64,000 nt of DNA from Acetobacter lambici (GTDB lineage Bacteria; Pseudomonadota; Alphaproteobacteria; Acetobacterales; Acetobacteraceae): positions 58,669 to 122,668 of the forward strand of contig NZ_WOTD01000005.1 in assembly GCF_011516885.1 (NCBI RefSeq), read 5' to 3'. A program made the translations under genes and the position numbers. Within the stretch, counting starts at the first letter, position 1. Every line of letters starts with the position of its first letter. Below, in pieces: positions 55,701-64,000 of the stretch. Under the pieces are notes generated by a model. That model searched no databases. It saw nothing but the letters and a program-made list of their open reading frames with translations, and had not been told where the DNA came from.

Positions 55701-55785
55701 GGGGCAGGAGCCACGCTTTGCCGATTATGCCCGTCTGGCCCGCGTGCCGGAATGGAACACAGGCCGCACGGAGACCGATGCATGA
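52708..55785 (+). CDS. addB: Double-strand break repair nuclease subunit AddB
   Basis: AddB is the partner of AddA in the alphaproteobacterial helicase-nuclease that resects double-strand breaks for RecA. The 1025-residue protein has a degenerate helicase-like N-terminal part (VLPGRRAARALTEAFL without a classical Walker A), the GGLSEGVWPPAPDAGPWMSR segment, and a C-terminal PD-(D/E)xK nuclease with GRADRVEL and VIVQDYKTG. I see no paired cysteines for the iron-sulfur staple of Bacillus AddB. The start at 52708 overlaps tsaE, and the stop overlaps addA. Confidence 0.93.
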   Translation: MKLATIPAHLPFLDNLATRWIEAAGHDPEAMGEGTIVLPGRRAARALTEAFLRQMDGRSMLLPRIMPIGALDETELGLSACGGADALALPPAVPAMTRLAMLTLLVLKADKAFGTRPTLDQAWPLARALAELMDEAEWAGVSLLERLPDAVQEDHAEHWQIILRFLEIVTGQWPEWLREQGLVNPVARQVALLGSQARLWRSMGEQGHTAPLWTAGFTHAMAPTADALRAILSCPGGKVILPGLDTLMPEDVFASLPDSHPQAGMSHLLASLEAGREDVQVWSAQGGQPERAAVLSRVMLPAAALDDWAKPGPVALAHVSRFEAADQQEEAVAISMVMRNAIEQPGHRVALVTPDRGLAARVATELERWGILADDSAGATLADTPAAVLLRLVARLVDSQFAPVALLSVLKHPLVACGLGPGVCRASARLLERAVLRGPSPAPGFAGLCAAVKDRLEPRREKDRQRIAEGQSADRPFGPEPLPAFMDRLAHCLEPVLGWDQAEGAVAAGVAAMRHQAAVPALLEALIATVERLASTEEEDASSRLWKGEDGSLLAARLSELMLATDVLPPQPPAVLDGLLSAVLAQERVATRRGNNPQALHPRVLIWGLFEARLQTAETVILGGLSEGVWPPAPDAGPWMSRPMRKRVGLPPPEQAVGQAAHDFFAMAAAAEQVVLSSSLRRDGAPVVPARWLTRLDAFLAGWGGRVPEHPVLSWLARLDQPEGPAMPVAPPRPTPAVALRPRRLSVTEIETWMRDPYAIYARHILRLDPLPELEEGADASDYGMIVHEALERWVKTHGVDWPTDAQSKLAEVFQTCLAGQALRPALQAWWAPRLERIASWVAQAEEQRRAVNGTPQAILTEIAGAVLVPDAPGGPFRLVGRADRVELGAQGQVIVQDYKTGMLPALRDVLSGWSPQLPLEAAMLLRGGFAAAPNVTDIEGLIYWRLTGGAEPGGEVAVVSKEHDSLTALAEQTWQRLLARIAAYDRPEQPYLSHPHPGQEPRFADYARLARVPEWNTGRTETDA

Positions 55786-58700
55786 TCCCCCATACGGCTC
55801 AGGGTGCATTGGGTGCCGCCATTGCACAGGCCAACCAGCAGCAGGCCATGGCGTCCGACCCCACGGCGTCTGTTTTTGTTTCGGCTTCGGCGGGGAGTGG
55901 TAAAACCAAACTGCTGATTGACCGCCTGCTCCGGCTTATGCTGCCACGGGTGGACGCCAATGGTGAGGTCTTACCCGGCAGCGACCCTGCGCGGATTCTG
56001 TGCCTGACCTTTACCAAGGCTGCGGCGGCGGAAATGGCCATTCGCCTGCAAACCCGCCTTGGCCGGTGGGTCACCTTGCCAGACGACCGGCTGGATGCGG
56101 AGCTTGAGGCCCTGTCTGTCCCCCGCACGCAGCAGACCCGGCGCAAGGCGCGCGCGTTGTTTGCGGAGGTGCTGGACCTGCCCGGCGGTATGCGTATTGG
56201 CACTATCCATGCGTTCTGCCAGTCGCTTTTGCGGCGATTCCCGCTTGAAGCCTCCATGAACCCGCATTTTACGGTCATGGAGGAAACAGACGCGGCACTG
56301 GCGCTGCAAAGCTGTGTGGAAACCGTACTGGGCGCGCAGGCTCCCGGCACGGTAGCCCCCTTGGCCGGGCAGATCGGGCTTGGCGATTTTATTGCCCTTG
56401 CAGGCACCTTACGGCGGGATGAGCGGGCACAGGCCGCGCGTGCGCGCGTCAGCACCCAGCCAGAGCAGGCACAGGCCATGCTGTGCCGAGTGCTGGACCT
56501 GCCCGAAACCGCCTTGCAGCAGACGGATGAGTCCTTCCTGCTTGCCGCCTGCTCGGGGTTTGCGGCGGAGGTGACCTTGCGGGCTGGCCTACGGGCTGTT
56601 GCGGAGGCAGGGTCGGCCACAGCCAAAACCAATGCGCTGGTTCTGCTGGACTGGCTGGCCCTGCCGCAGCCCGAACGGGTCGCGCAATGGGGCGTGTGGC
56701 GCAACGGGCTGCTGACCAAGGATGGCAAACTGCGCAGCCGCGGCCTGCTCTCGGCTAAACTTGCGGAAAAATACACGGATCTGGCCGACGCGCTGCAAAA
56801 GGAAGCTGAGCGCATACTGGCGGTGGAAGAGGGCATGAACGCCCGCCATCTGGCCCGTCTGGGTGTGGCGTTGCTCAAAATGGCTGCCCCCGTGGCCACG
56901 CTGTTTGACCAGCGCAAGGCCCTGCAGGGCCAGATGGAATATGACGATCTGATCCACCGCACACTCTCGCTCCTGCGCACGCCGGGGGCGGCCTGGGTGC
57001 TGTACAAGCTGGACGGCGGCATAGACCACCTGCTGCTGGACGAGGTGCAGGATACATCTCCCCAGCAGTGGCGTATTGCAGGGGACCTGACCGAAGAATT
57101 TTTTGCCGGTGCTGGCACGCGGGGGGAGGAAAGCCCCCGGACCGTTTTTGCCGTAGGGGACTACAAACAGTCCATCTACGGTTTTCAGGGCGCTGACCCG
57201 GATGAATTCCGGGCATGGCGGGCGCAGTTCAAACAACGCGCGCAGAATGCGAACCTGCCATGGCGGGAGCCGGAACTGACCGTCTCCTTCCGCTCCACAG
57301 CGCCGGTCCTGCAACTGGTTGATGCGGTTTTTGCCGATGCACAGGCAGCCCGTGGTGTGGCGGAGGAACAGGGCCGCGCCATGCAACACGTTACGGCCCG
57401 GCCCGGTCAGGGTGGGCGTGTGGAGCTCTGGCCATTAGCCGAGGTGCTCGGCGCGGAGGACAGCATAAGCCCGTGGGAGCCAGCAGCCGTTAACGCCACC
57501 CGGCAGAGCCCACGGCAAAAACTGGCGGATGCACTGGCCAGTTCCATTGCGCGCGAACTGGCCACGCCCCCCCAGCCGGGGCAAAAACCCCTGACTGCGG
57601 GCGATGTGCTGGTGCTGGTGCCGCGTCGCTCCTCCTTTGTGCCGCTGCTGGTGCGTGCGCTCAAGGGCCACAACATTCCGGTGGCCACACTGGTGCGCAC
57701 AGGCCTTGCCGACCAGCTTGCGGTGCAGGACCTTATGGCCCTGTGTGCGGCACTTCTGCTCCCACAGGATGACCTTACACTCGCCTGCGTGCTGACATCC
57801 CCCTTGGGGGGCCTGTCCGATGACAGTCTGATGGCTCTGGCCGTCGGGCGTACGCCCGGAGCGCCTTTGTGGTCCATTCTGCGCGAGCGGCATGCACAGC
57901 AGGCGGACTGGGCACAGGCATGGCAGATGCTCAATACCCTGTTTGGACGGGTGGATTACCTCAGCCCGTATGAACTGCTTTGTGCAGCCCTTGGCCAGCA
58001 GGGCGGGCGGGCACGCCTGCTGGCCCGTCTGGGGCCAGAAGCCGCCGAACCGATTGACGAACTGCTTTCCGCCGCCCTGCGGTATCAGGAGCAGCACCCA
58101 CCATCCTTGCAGGGGTTCCTGCACTGGCTCCGTCACTCGCAGGAGAGCGTCAAGCGCGAGGCAGAGGCCGGGGGCAATGCCGTGCGGGTCATGACCGCGC
58201 ATGGCTCCAAGGGGTTGCAGGCCCGGCTGGTCATTCTGCCCGATACGGTGGGCCTGCCCCGGTTTGAGGACCGGCTGTTCTGGGCGCGGGATAAAGCAAC
58301 AGACGTGGAAGTGCCCCTTTATGTGCCCCGCAACGCCCTGTCCGTCGGGCTGACCCGCAGCCTGTATGAGCGCCTGCGCGAGAAAACGATAGAAGAGTAC
58401 AACCGCCTGCTCTACGTGGCCCTGACCCGTGCGGCCGACAGGCTGGTGGTCTGTGGCTGGATGCCCGGCCGCACCGTGCCGCCAGAAAGCTGGTACGAAC
58501 GCTGCCGCCTTGGGTTTGAACGCGCAGGCGCACAGGAGCGCGACTGGAGTGTTGGAGACTGGTCGGGCAAAATACTGGTGCTGGAGGAACAGGCCACCCC
58601 AACCACCAGCCCGCCAGTCCCGGTTCCCCCCGTTGCGCTGGATGGGGTGGGTGCCGCACCGTACCAGATGCCCGGCTGGGTAGGGCAGGCGCCCCTGTGG

Positions 58701-59360
58701 CGCTCCAGCCCCCCGCAGGCGGAGGGACCGCTGACCCGGCCATTGGCCCCCAGCAGGCCGGATGACACCATGCTTGGCCCGCTCCCCCCCGCGCGCTCCC
58801 CGCTGGATGTGGCGGCCATTACCCCGGCCAAGGCGCGTGAGGCTGCGTTCCGCAAAGGCAATCTGGTGCATGCGCTCCTCCAGTTCCTGCCTGACCACCC
58901 CGCCGGAGCATGGGAGCGGCTTGCCACGGACTGGCTGGCCCGCCCGGCCTCGGGCCTGTCCACGCAGGAGGCGGCGCAGCTTGCCGCGCAGATTGTGGCT
59001 GTGCTGCGCATGCCAGAACTGGTGGACCTGTTTACCCCCCATGCCCGTGCGGAGCAGCGGCTGGCCGGTATTGCGGGTGGGCAAGTTATTGTGGGGCAGG
59101 TGGACCGCATGTGCGTACTGCCTGACCGGGTTGTTGTGTGCGATTACAAAAGTGGCCGCCACGCCCCCCGCACCGTGGAGCAGACCCCGGTGCTGTACCT
59201 GCGCCAGATGGCGGCCTACCGCGCCTTGTTGCAGGGGTTATGGCCGGACAGGCAGGTTGTCTGCGTGCTGGTCTGGACCGAACTGCCCCGTGCCGACCGG
59301 TTGCCGGACCACCTGCTGGACCAGCATGCGCCGGGGAGTTCTGGCGGGGTGGCATCTTGA
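55782..59360 (+). CDS. addA: Double-strand break repair helicase-nuclease AddA
   Basis: The 1192-residue UvrD-family protein has helicase motif I SASAGSGKT near residues 34-42, motif Ia CLTFTKAAAAEMAIRL, motif II LLLDEVQDTSP, motif III AVGDYKQSIYGFQGAD, motif V VRVMTAHGSKGLQ and motif VI YVALTRAADRLVV. A C-terminal PD-(D/E)xK nuclease follows with GQVDRM and VVCDYKSGRH. It forms the AddAB complex with the product of the preceding gene. ATG 55782 overlaps the addB stop (ATGA); an in-frame start at 55752 would overlap more and is unlikely. Confidence 0.95.
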   Translation: MIPHTAQGALGAAIAQANQQQAMASDPTASVFVSASAGSGKTKLLIDRLLRLMLPRVDANGEVLPGSDPARILCLTFTKAAAAEMAIRLQTRLGRWVTLPDDRLDAELEALSVPRTQQTRRKARALFAEVLDLPGGMRIGTIHAFCQSLLRRFPLEASMNPHFTVMEETDAALALQSCVETVLGAQAPGTVAPLAGQIGLGDFIALAGTLRRDERAQAARARVSTQPEQAQAMLCRVLDLPETALQQTDESFLLAACSGFAAEVTLRAGLRAVAEAGSATAKTNALVLLDWLALPQPERVAQWGVWRNGLLTKDGKLRSRGLLSAKLAEKYTDLADALQKEAERILAVEEGMNARHLARLGVALLKMAAPVATLFDQRKALQGQMEYDDLIHRTLSLLRTPGAAWVLYKLDGGIDHLLLDEVQDTSPQQWRIAGDLTEEFFAGAGTRGEESPRTVFAVGDYKQSIYGFQGADPDEFRAWRAQFKQRAQNANLPWREPELTVSFRSTAPVLQLVDAVFADAQAARGVAEEQGRAMQHVTARPGQGGRVELWPLAEVLGAEDSISPWEPAAVNATRQSPRQKLADALASSIARELATPPQPGQKPLTAGDVLVLVPRRSSFVPLLVRALKGHNIPVATLVRTGLADQLAVQDLMALCAALLLPQDDLTLACVLTSPLGGLSDDSLMALAVGRTPGAPLWSILRERHAQQADWAQAWQMLNTLFGRVDYLSPYELLCAALGQQGGRARLLARLGPEAAEPIDELLSAALRYQEQHPPSLQGFLHWLRHSQESVKREAEAGGNAVRVMTAHGSKGLQARLVILPDTVGLPRFEDRLFWARDKATDVEVPLYVPRNALSVGLTRSLYERLREKTIEEYNRLLYVALTRAADRLVVCGWMPGRTVPPESWYERCRLGFERAGAQERDWSVGDWSGKILVLEEQATPTTSPPVPVPPVALDGVGAAPYQMPGWVGQAPLWRSSPPQAEGPLTRPLAPSRPDDTMLGPLPPARSPLDVAAITPAKAREAAFRKGNLVHALLQFLPDHPAGAWERLATDWLARPASGLSTQEAAQLAAQIVAVLRMPELVDLFTPHARAEQRLAGIAGGQVIVGQVDRMCVLPDRVVVCDYKSGRHAPRTVEQTPVLYLRQMAAYRALLQGLWPDRQVVCVLVWTELPRADRLPDHLLDQHAPGSSGGVAS

Positions 59361-59490
59361 CCACGGCGCAGGCCACCTTAAGTGTTAGCTAACCCCGGTG
59401 TGGTGGTCCGCACCCTGTGTGCGTGGCCCCAGACCTGTTAATAAGGACAGCATGTGGTGCTCCAGCACCCAGTAGTAAGGAAAACATGTC

Positions 59491-59817
59491 ATGAGTGAAC
59501 ATACGCTTGCTGTCAGCGATTCCAGTTTTGATGCCTCCGTGCTCAAGGCGTCCGGTCTGGTGCTGGTCGATTTCTGGGCGGAATGGTGCGGTCCGTGCAA
59601 AATGATCGGCCCGGCTTTGGAAGAAATCGGCAAGGACATGCAGGGCAAGGTTACGGTTGCCAAGATCAATATTGATGACAACCCCGTAACACCCAACACC
59701 TACGGTGTGCGCTCCATTCCTACCCTCATGCTGGTGCGTGATGGCAAGGTGGTGGACACAAAGGTTGGCGCACTGCCCAAAAGCCAGCTCAAGGCATGGG
59801 TTGAAGGCGCGCTTTAA
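59491..59817 (+). CDS. trxA: Thioredoxin TrxA
   Basis: The 108-residue protein is a classical cytosolic thioredoxin with the active site WCGPCK at residues 32-37, the preceding DFWAEW, the cis-proline loop RSIPTLMLVRDG and the C-terminal LKAWVEGAL. It reduces disulfides with electrons from thioredoxin reductase. It follows addA by 130 bp, an order I have the impression is common in alphaproteobacteria. A large stem-loop follows. Confidence 0.96.
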   Translation: MSEHTLAVSDSSFDASVLKASGLVLVDFWAEWCGPCKMIGPALEEIGKDMQGKVTVAKINIDDNPVTPNTYGVRSIPTLMLVRDGKVVDTKVGALPKSQLKAWVEGAL

Positions 59818-59829
59818 GCCATGCTCCCC

Positions 59830-59871
59830 CACACGGGTGCGCTACGTTCCATAACGTAGCGTACCCGTGTG
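59830..59871 (+). terminator. Stem-loop after trxA, probable terminator
   Basis: Two 19-nt arms (59830-59848 and 59853-59871) pair fully with one G-U pair around a CCAT loop, 12 bp after the trxA stop. The nearest T-run starts 12 bp later (59883), so the structure is stronger and the T-run more distant than in a standard intrinsic terminator. Confidence 0.6.
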
Positions 59872-59983
59872 GCATGGTAAGGTTTTTTCATAATCACTTG
59901 GCAGATTGGCGCCGCCCGCGTAATGCAACCACGCAGGCGGGCAGGGTCCGCGCAGTTAGTCTAGTGCAGTCACAGGGTTCAAA

Positions 59984-60889
59984 ATGAGCTGGATCACCGA
60001 ATACGTCCGTCCTAAAATCCGCGGTCTTTTGCGCCGTGATGTGCCGGATAACCTGTGGACCACCTGTGATTCGTGCTCCCAGATGGTCCTGACCAAGGAA
60101 CTGCGCAAGGCGCAGAATGTTTGCCCCCATTGTGGGCACCACATGCGTGTGCTGGTGAATGACCGGCTGGCATGGACCTTTGATAACGGTGAGTTCACCC
60201 GCATTGAACTGCCGTTGGCCCCCGTGGACCCGCTGGGTTTTCGCGATCAGAAAAAATATACCGACCGCCTGAAGGACGCCCGCGCCAAAAGCCATCTGGA
60301 CGAGTCCCTTGTGGTCGCGCATGGCACCATTGGCGGGCACAACGCTGTTGTGGGCGTTATGGCGTTCGAGTTTATGGCGGGCACCATGGGTGCGGCCTTT
60401 GGCGAGCGCTTTGTCGCTGCCGCCCGACTGGCCATTTTGCAAAAATCCCCGCTGGTTGTGTTTACCGCATCGGGTGGCGCACGCATGCAGGAGGGCGTTC
60501 TGAGCCTGATGCAGATGCCCCGTACAACCGTTGCGGTGCAGATGCTGCGCGATGCGGGCCTGCCCTACATTGTGGTTATGACCAACCCGACCACTGGCGG
60601 GGTCACAGCCTCCTTCGCCATGCTGGGGGATGTGCAGATTGGTGAGCCCAACGCCCTGATCGGCTTTGCCGGTCCCCGTGTTATTCAGGATACGGTGCGT
60701 GAAAAGCTGCCAGAAGGCTTCCAGCGCTCCGAGTATCTGGTCGAGCACGGCATGCTGGACATGGTTGTGCCCCGCAAGGACCTGCCAGCCACCCTGTCGC
60801 GCCTGATTGGCCTGCTCACCCATGCCCCGGCCGATGTAAAAGCGCCCCCGCCCAAGCCGGTGGCAGCACCTGCTGCGGCAGCCGAGTAA
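59984..60889 (+). CDS. accD: Acetyl-CoA carboxylase carboxyltransferase subunit beta AccD
   Basis: AccD with AccA transfers CO2 from biotin to acetyl-CoA, the first committed step of fatty acid synthesis. The 301-residue protein has the N-terminal four-cysteine zinc ribbon (Cys28, Cys31, Cys47, Cys50) and the crotonase-fold core with TASGGARMQEG and MTNPTTGGVTASFAMLGD. The C terminus is a short Ala/Pro tail. It lies 8 bp before folC, the conserved accD-folC pair. Confidence 0.96.
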   Translation: MSWITEYVRPKIRGLLRRDVPDNLWTTCDSCSQMVLTKELRKAQNVCPHCGHHMRVLVNDRLAWTFDNGEFTRIELPLAPVDPLGFRDQKKYTDRLKDARAKSHLDESLVVAHGTIGGHNAVVGVMAFEFMAGTMGAAFGERFVAAARLAILQKSPLVVFTASGGARMQEGVLSLMQMPRTTVAVQMLRDAGLPYIVVMTNPTTGGVTASFAMLGDVQIGEPNALIGFAGPRVIQDTVREKLPEGFQRSEYLVEHGMLDMVVPRKDLPATLSRLIGLLTHAPADVKAPPPKPVAAPAAAAE

Positions 60890-60897
60890 GCCCCTCC

Positions 60898-62244
60898 GTG
60901 AGCCAGCCGCAGTCCGGGGGTATGGCCCCTGTGCCCGAATTTACCGGTCGCACGGGGGAGGTTCTGCAACGGCTGAACCACCTTTACCCCGCGCTGATTG
61001 ACCTCTCGCTCGGTCGGCTGGAGGCTCTGCTGGCCCGTCTGGGCCACCCCGAGCGCAAACTGCCGCCGGTTATCCATGTGGCAGGCACCAACGGCAAGGG
61101 CAGCACCTGTGCCACCCTGCGCGCCATAGCCGAGGCGGCGGGCTGGCGTGTGCATGTTATGACCTCCCCACATCTGGTGGATGTGACCGAACGGTTCCGC
61201 ATTGCGGGCAAGCTGGTCAGTGAGGCCGAGCTTGTGGCCACGCTGGAAGAAATAGAGCGGGTGAACAACGGCGCGCCCATTACCGTGTTCGAGGTGTTAA
61301 CGGCCGCAGGCTTTGTGCTGTTTGCCCGCCACCCTGCGGAACTGGCCATTATCGAGGTCGGTCTTGGCGGACGGTGCGATGCCACCAATGTGCTTGAACA
61401 CCCAGCCGCGTGCATTGTGACCTCCATATCGCGCGATCATGAAGCGTTTTTGGGCGAGTCTCTGGCCGCGATTGCAGCGGAAAAAGCGGGCATATTCAAA
61501 CCCGGCGTGCCAGCGGTTACGGGCCACCAGCCAGCCGAGGTCATGCAGGTTCTGCAAACGCAGGCGCAGGCTGTGGGGGCTGTTCTGGCCCGCCGTGGTG
61601 TGGAATGGAACATTGCCCCACAGCTAGGTGCCGCGGACAAGCCTGCCGGGCTGCGCCTGAACGACGCCAAAGGATCGCTCGACCTGCCCATGCCCGCCCT
61701 GACAGGCCCATGGCAGATGGAAAACGCCGGTCTGGCGGTGGAGGCCCTGCGTCTGTCCGGGCTGGCTGTGCCGCAGGCCGCATGGCAGGGGGTTGGGCAG
61801 GTGCAATGGCCTGCGCGCATGCAGCGCCTGCACGGCCATCTGGCATCCCTGCTGCCCAGCGGATGGGAACTATGGCTGGATGGGGGGCATAACCCCGGAG
61901 CTGGAGCCGCACTGGCGCAGGAACTCGAGCATTGGAAAGACCGCCCCCTGCACATATTGGTGGGGATGAAGCAGACCAAGGATGCCTCAGGCTTTTTAGG
62001 CCCGCTTCTGCCTTATGCGGATGATCTGTGGGCTATTTGCGAGCCCGAACAGCATCTTGCCCTGCCTGTGCAGGCTATTGTGGATGCCTCTGGTGGCAAG
62101 GCCCATATTGGTCCCACCCTTGCGCGTGCGCTTGGCATGCTGGCCGCCCACGCCAACACACAGCAACCCGCACGGGTGCTGATCTGTGGCAGTCTGTATT
62201 TGGCTGGTGTGGCGCTCAGGCAGGATGGCTGGGTAATTGCCTGA
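60898..62244 (+). CDS. folC: Bifunctional dihydrofolate/folylpolyglutamate synthase FolC
   Basis: FolC adds glutamate to dihydropteroate and extends the polyglutamate tail. The 448-residue protein has the Mur-ligase-like P-loop GTNGKGST at residues 63-70, TSPHLVDVTERFR, the IIEVGLGGRCDATNVL block and the C-terminal WLDGGHNPGAG. The start is GTG 60898, 8 bp after accD; ATG 60922 would remove eight residues and cannot be excluded. With folP at 47.6 kb, two folate genes lie in the window but in separate operons. Confidence 0.95.
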   Translation: MSQPQSGGMAPVPEFTGRTGEVLQRLNHLYPALIDLSLGRLEALLARLGHPERKLPPVIHVAGTNGKGSTCATLRAIAEAAGWRVHVMTSPHLVDVTERFRIAGKLVSEAELVATLEEIERVNNGAPITVFEVLTAAGFVLFARHPAELAIIEVGLGGRCDATNVLEHPAACIVTSISRDHEAFLGESLAAIAAEKAGIFKPGVPAVTGHQPAEVMQVLQTQAQAVGAVLARRGVEWNIAPQLGAADKPAGLRLNDAKGSLDLPMPALTGPWQMENAGLAVEALRLSGLAVPQAAWQGVGQVQWPARMQRLHGHLASLLPSGWELWLDGGHNPGAGAALAQELEHWKDRPLHILVGMKQTKDASGFLGPLLPYADDLWAICEPEQHLALPVQAIVDASGGKAHIGPTLARALGMLAAHANTQQPARVLICGSLYLAGVALRQDGWVIA

Positions 62245-62492
62245 GTAGATCGGGGTAGGCAACTCCCGCCCCGGTATGCTGATCCAGCCAAGACCTGCGT
62301 ATTAGCGTAATATTTGCATATATGAAAACCGTGTGGCGCGCTCCCTATGCGTGGGGCGGTTGCTTCCACACGCAAATATGCAGAAGGTCAAAAAACGTCT
62401 GTTCAGTATGGAAGCCGGGCCAGTCATACGGGTATGATGGAAATACAAAAATGGATACACATCATTTAAATCCATAAGGTGCGTATAAACAC

Positions 62493-63950
62493 ATGTTTGG
62501 TAAAAACAGTATTCCATTAAAAAATATCGTTATTTTTATAGTTCTGTTCTGGACCTGTGGTGTTTTTTTGTCATGGCTTCATAGCCCGGTTAATGGGCAG
62601 GCCCATAATTTTTCGCTCACATTCAATAATATGATGGATCATATGCTGCATGGGCGCTTTGATGTTGATCCTGATATTGTAGCGGGTGAGGGCTTTTTGC
62701 GTGATGGCAGGGTTTATGCCTATTGGGGCATAGTCCCAGCCCTTTTAAGGTTGCCTGTTCTGGCACTCCCTAATGGGATGAATGTAGACGTTACAAATAT
62801 ATCGTGCATGACGGCACTTATTATTATGCTGTCAATAAACTACAAAACCCTTGTGTATTTAATTCCCCATTTACCAAAAAACACTCAGTGGATTCAGGCC
62901 TGTCTGTTTGTTGCCATGACCTGTTCCGGTGCGCAGATATGCTTTTTACGGTTTTCATTATTTCAGGAAGTGTGTTTCTGGGCCATTGTTTTTGGCCTGC
63001 TGTTTGTTCATTGGGCTGTTCGTGCCTGCCTGAACCCGGCACAAGCGCCTAAAGCGCTGACCTGGATGTCTGTTTCGGCCGGGTTGGCCCTGCTGACCCG
63101 TGTTTCAATGGGGATCGCATTATATGCGGCGTTGGCGCTGTTTGGTCTGCTCAGTATATGGCGCGGCATTGCCATGGTACGGACCGCCCGGCGTGGGGGT
63201 GATGGGCAAGCGGCGCCAAAGGTGTTGGGGCATTGTTTGGCGGCCATTGCCATTCTTCTGTTTTTTGTAGGCGTTACGGCATGGGTGAATGAACAGCGGT
63301 GGGGGAACCCGTTCACCTTTGCAAATTATAATTTGTATATCATGAACAAATACTTTCCAGATCGTCTGCCTCGTACGGAGGCGTATGGTCTTTTCAATTT
63401 CAGACGTATTCCCTTGGGGATTATTTACTATTTTATTCCTGTCTGGGTTTTTAAGTCGGGTCAGGGTGGTTTAATTCTGCAAGACAGTTTTCATCGTCTT
63501 GTTGACGCCACGGAAATGCCGCCAAGCAGCTTTTTCCTCACGGATGGTTTTTTGCTGCTGCTTTGTAGTGTGTTTCTGGTCGCTCTTGTCAAAAATCATG
63601 AAAATACAGGAATGGATAAGGCAGCCTCCCTCCTGATCATACTGGGGCTGTGTACCGCCCCTTTGTTGATGCTGATGGCGATCAGTATGAATTTTCGGTA
63701 TCGGGCCGAGTTTTACCCATTGTTTATGTTTATGGGCCTGATGGGATCAACCGTGGTTTCCAGGCGGTATGCCCATAATCTGTACTTCAGGTATTTATGT
63801 ATATTTCTGGTTTGTGTCAGTGTTGTATCGTCATACACGGTCATGCTGCTTTATAAGAAAAGCGCGTTTGGACTGAGGTGGTCCCGTCCGTTCGGACAGT
63901 TTTGCGGGCTTGATAAGCTATACCCGGTTGTTGTTATGCCGCCCTTCTGA
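62493..63950 (+). CDS. Polytopic membrane protein of unknown function (glycosyltransferase-like)
   Basis: I cannot place this 485-residue protein in a named family with confidence. It has about 11 hydrophobic segments. An N-terminal periplasmic stretch carries FNNMMDHMLHGRFDVDPDI and then FLRDGRVYAYWGIVPALLRLP, a pattern I associate with ArnT/GT-C-like membrane glycosyltransferase relatives, in which an acidic residue in the first loop is catalytic. A Phe/Tyr-rich loop with NLYIMNKYFPDRL lies mid-protein. It is AT-richer than its neighbours and has AT-rich upstream DNA, suggesting acquisition or weak constraint. It stands alone and ends at a perfect palindromic terminator. Confidence 0.72.
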   Translation: MFGKNSIPLKNIVIFIVLFWTCGVFLSWLHSPVNGQAHNFSLTFNNMMDHMLHGRFDVDPDIVAGEGFLRDGRVYAYWGIVPALLRLPVLALPNGMNVDVTNISCMTALIIMLSINYKTLVYLIPHLPKNTQWIQACLFVAMTCSGAQICFLRFSLFQEVCFWAIVFGLLFVHWAVRACLNPAQAPKALTWMSVSAGLALLTRVSMGIALYAALALFGLLSIWRGIAMVRTARRGGDGQAAPKVLGHCLAAIAILLFFVGVTAWVNEQRWGNPFTFANYNLYIMNKYFPDRLPRTEAYGLFNFRRIPLGIIYYFIPVWVFKSGQGGLILQDSFHRLVDATEMPPSSFFLTDGFLLLLCSVFLVALVKNHENTGMDKAASLLIILGLCTAPLLMLMAISMNFRYRAEFYPLFMFMGLMGSTVVSRRYAHNLYFRYLCIFLVCVSVVSSYTVMLLYKKSAFGLRWSRPFGQFCGLDKLYPVVVMPPF

Positions 63951-63964
63951 CGGCGTTGCTGTTG

Positions 63965-64000
63965 GCCATCTGGTCCGGGGTTAACCCCGGACCAGATGGC
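63965..64000 (+). terminator. 36-bp perfect palindrome, probable terminator
   Basis: GCCATCTGGTCCGGGG (63965-63980), TTAA, and CCCCGGACCAGATGGC (63985-64000) are perfectly self-complementary. The stem-loop begins 14 bp after the membrane-protein stop. The window ends at the last paired base, so a T-run cannot be seen. Confidence 0.7.

Noticed and set aside
57435..59162. A 575-codon open frame antisense to addA
   Set aside because: The plus-strand gene carries all helicase and nuclease motifs; the antisense product is low in recognisable structure.

Overview
This window looks like an origin-proximal piece of an alphaproteobacterial chromosome, most likely an acetic acid bacterium (Acetobacteraceae, Acetobacter-like). 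That assignment is an inference. It rests on the GC-rich codon use, mnmE-mnmG-rsmG-parA-parB with two perfect parS sites, a CtrA-type regulator, the run hisB-hisH-GNAT-hisA-hisF-hisE-HIT-nitroreductase-ubiquinone hydroxylase, and the order ybgC-tolQRAB-pal-cpoB-tilS-ftsH-folP-glmM. Most genes are core housekeeping genes in tight, translationally coupled operons. I see no prophage, CRISPR array or complete insertion sequence.

Layout. 0-6.2 kb: ogt-type DNA repair gene, then mnmE-mnmG-rsmG (tRNA U34 and 16S rRNA modification) leading into parA-parB; parS lies inside mnmE and inside rsmG. 6.2-9.7 kb: tRNA-Lys, a low-GC decayed patch (EamA-transporter remnant, broken DUF2142 membrane protein), an Ivy-type lysozyme inhibitor and a DUF4186 gene. 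9.7-18.0 kb (minus strand): a ten-gene block from NAD synthetase through histidine biosynthesis to a HIT protein, a nitroreductase and a UbiM-like hydroxylase. 18.2-25.8 kb: tRNA-Gly followed by a cluster of inverted repeats, HU, an MFS exporter, tRNA-Gln, a TetR/COQ9-like-proC-YbjN-BMFP block, a CbpA-like DnaJ protein and two small orphan proteins. 25.9-32.3 kb (minus): a PF10014-type dioxygenase, a YbiO-like MscS channel, an RDD protein, argJ and a parvulin foldase.

32.5-50.1 kb (plus): secA, yebC, ruvCAB, the complete Tol-Pal envelope module, tilS, ftsH, folP, glmM; thiD follows at 50.2-51.0 kb. 51.0-51.8 kb (minus): a CtrA paralogue whose receiver has lost its phospho-acceptor. 52.2-62.2 kb (plus): tsaE-addB-addA, trxA, accD-folC. 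The window ends with an orphan polytopic membrane protein and a 36-bp perfect palindrome.

The observations most worth a second look are the phosphorylation-blind CtrA paralogue (T51 in place of D51, K9, E101), tilS with no ordinary start codon able to include its PP-loop (a single-G indel in a G6 run would restore an ATG start coupled to cpoB), the two parS sites inside conserved protein-coding genes, the DUF2142 gene broken by a G8 tract plus a Trp-to-amber change, and four consecutive inverted repeats just downstream of tRNA-Gly.
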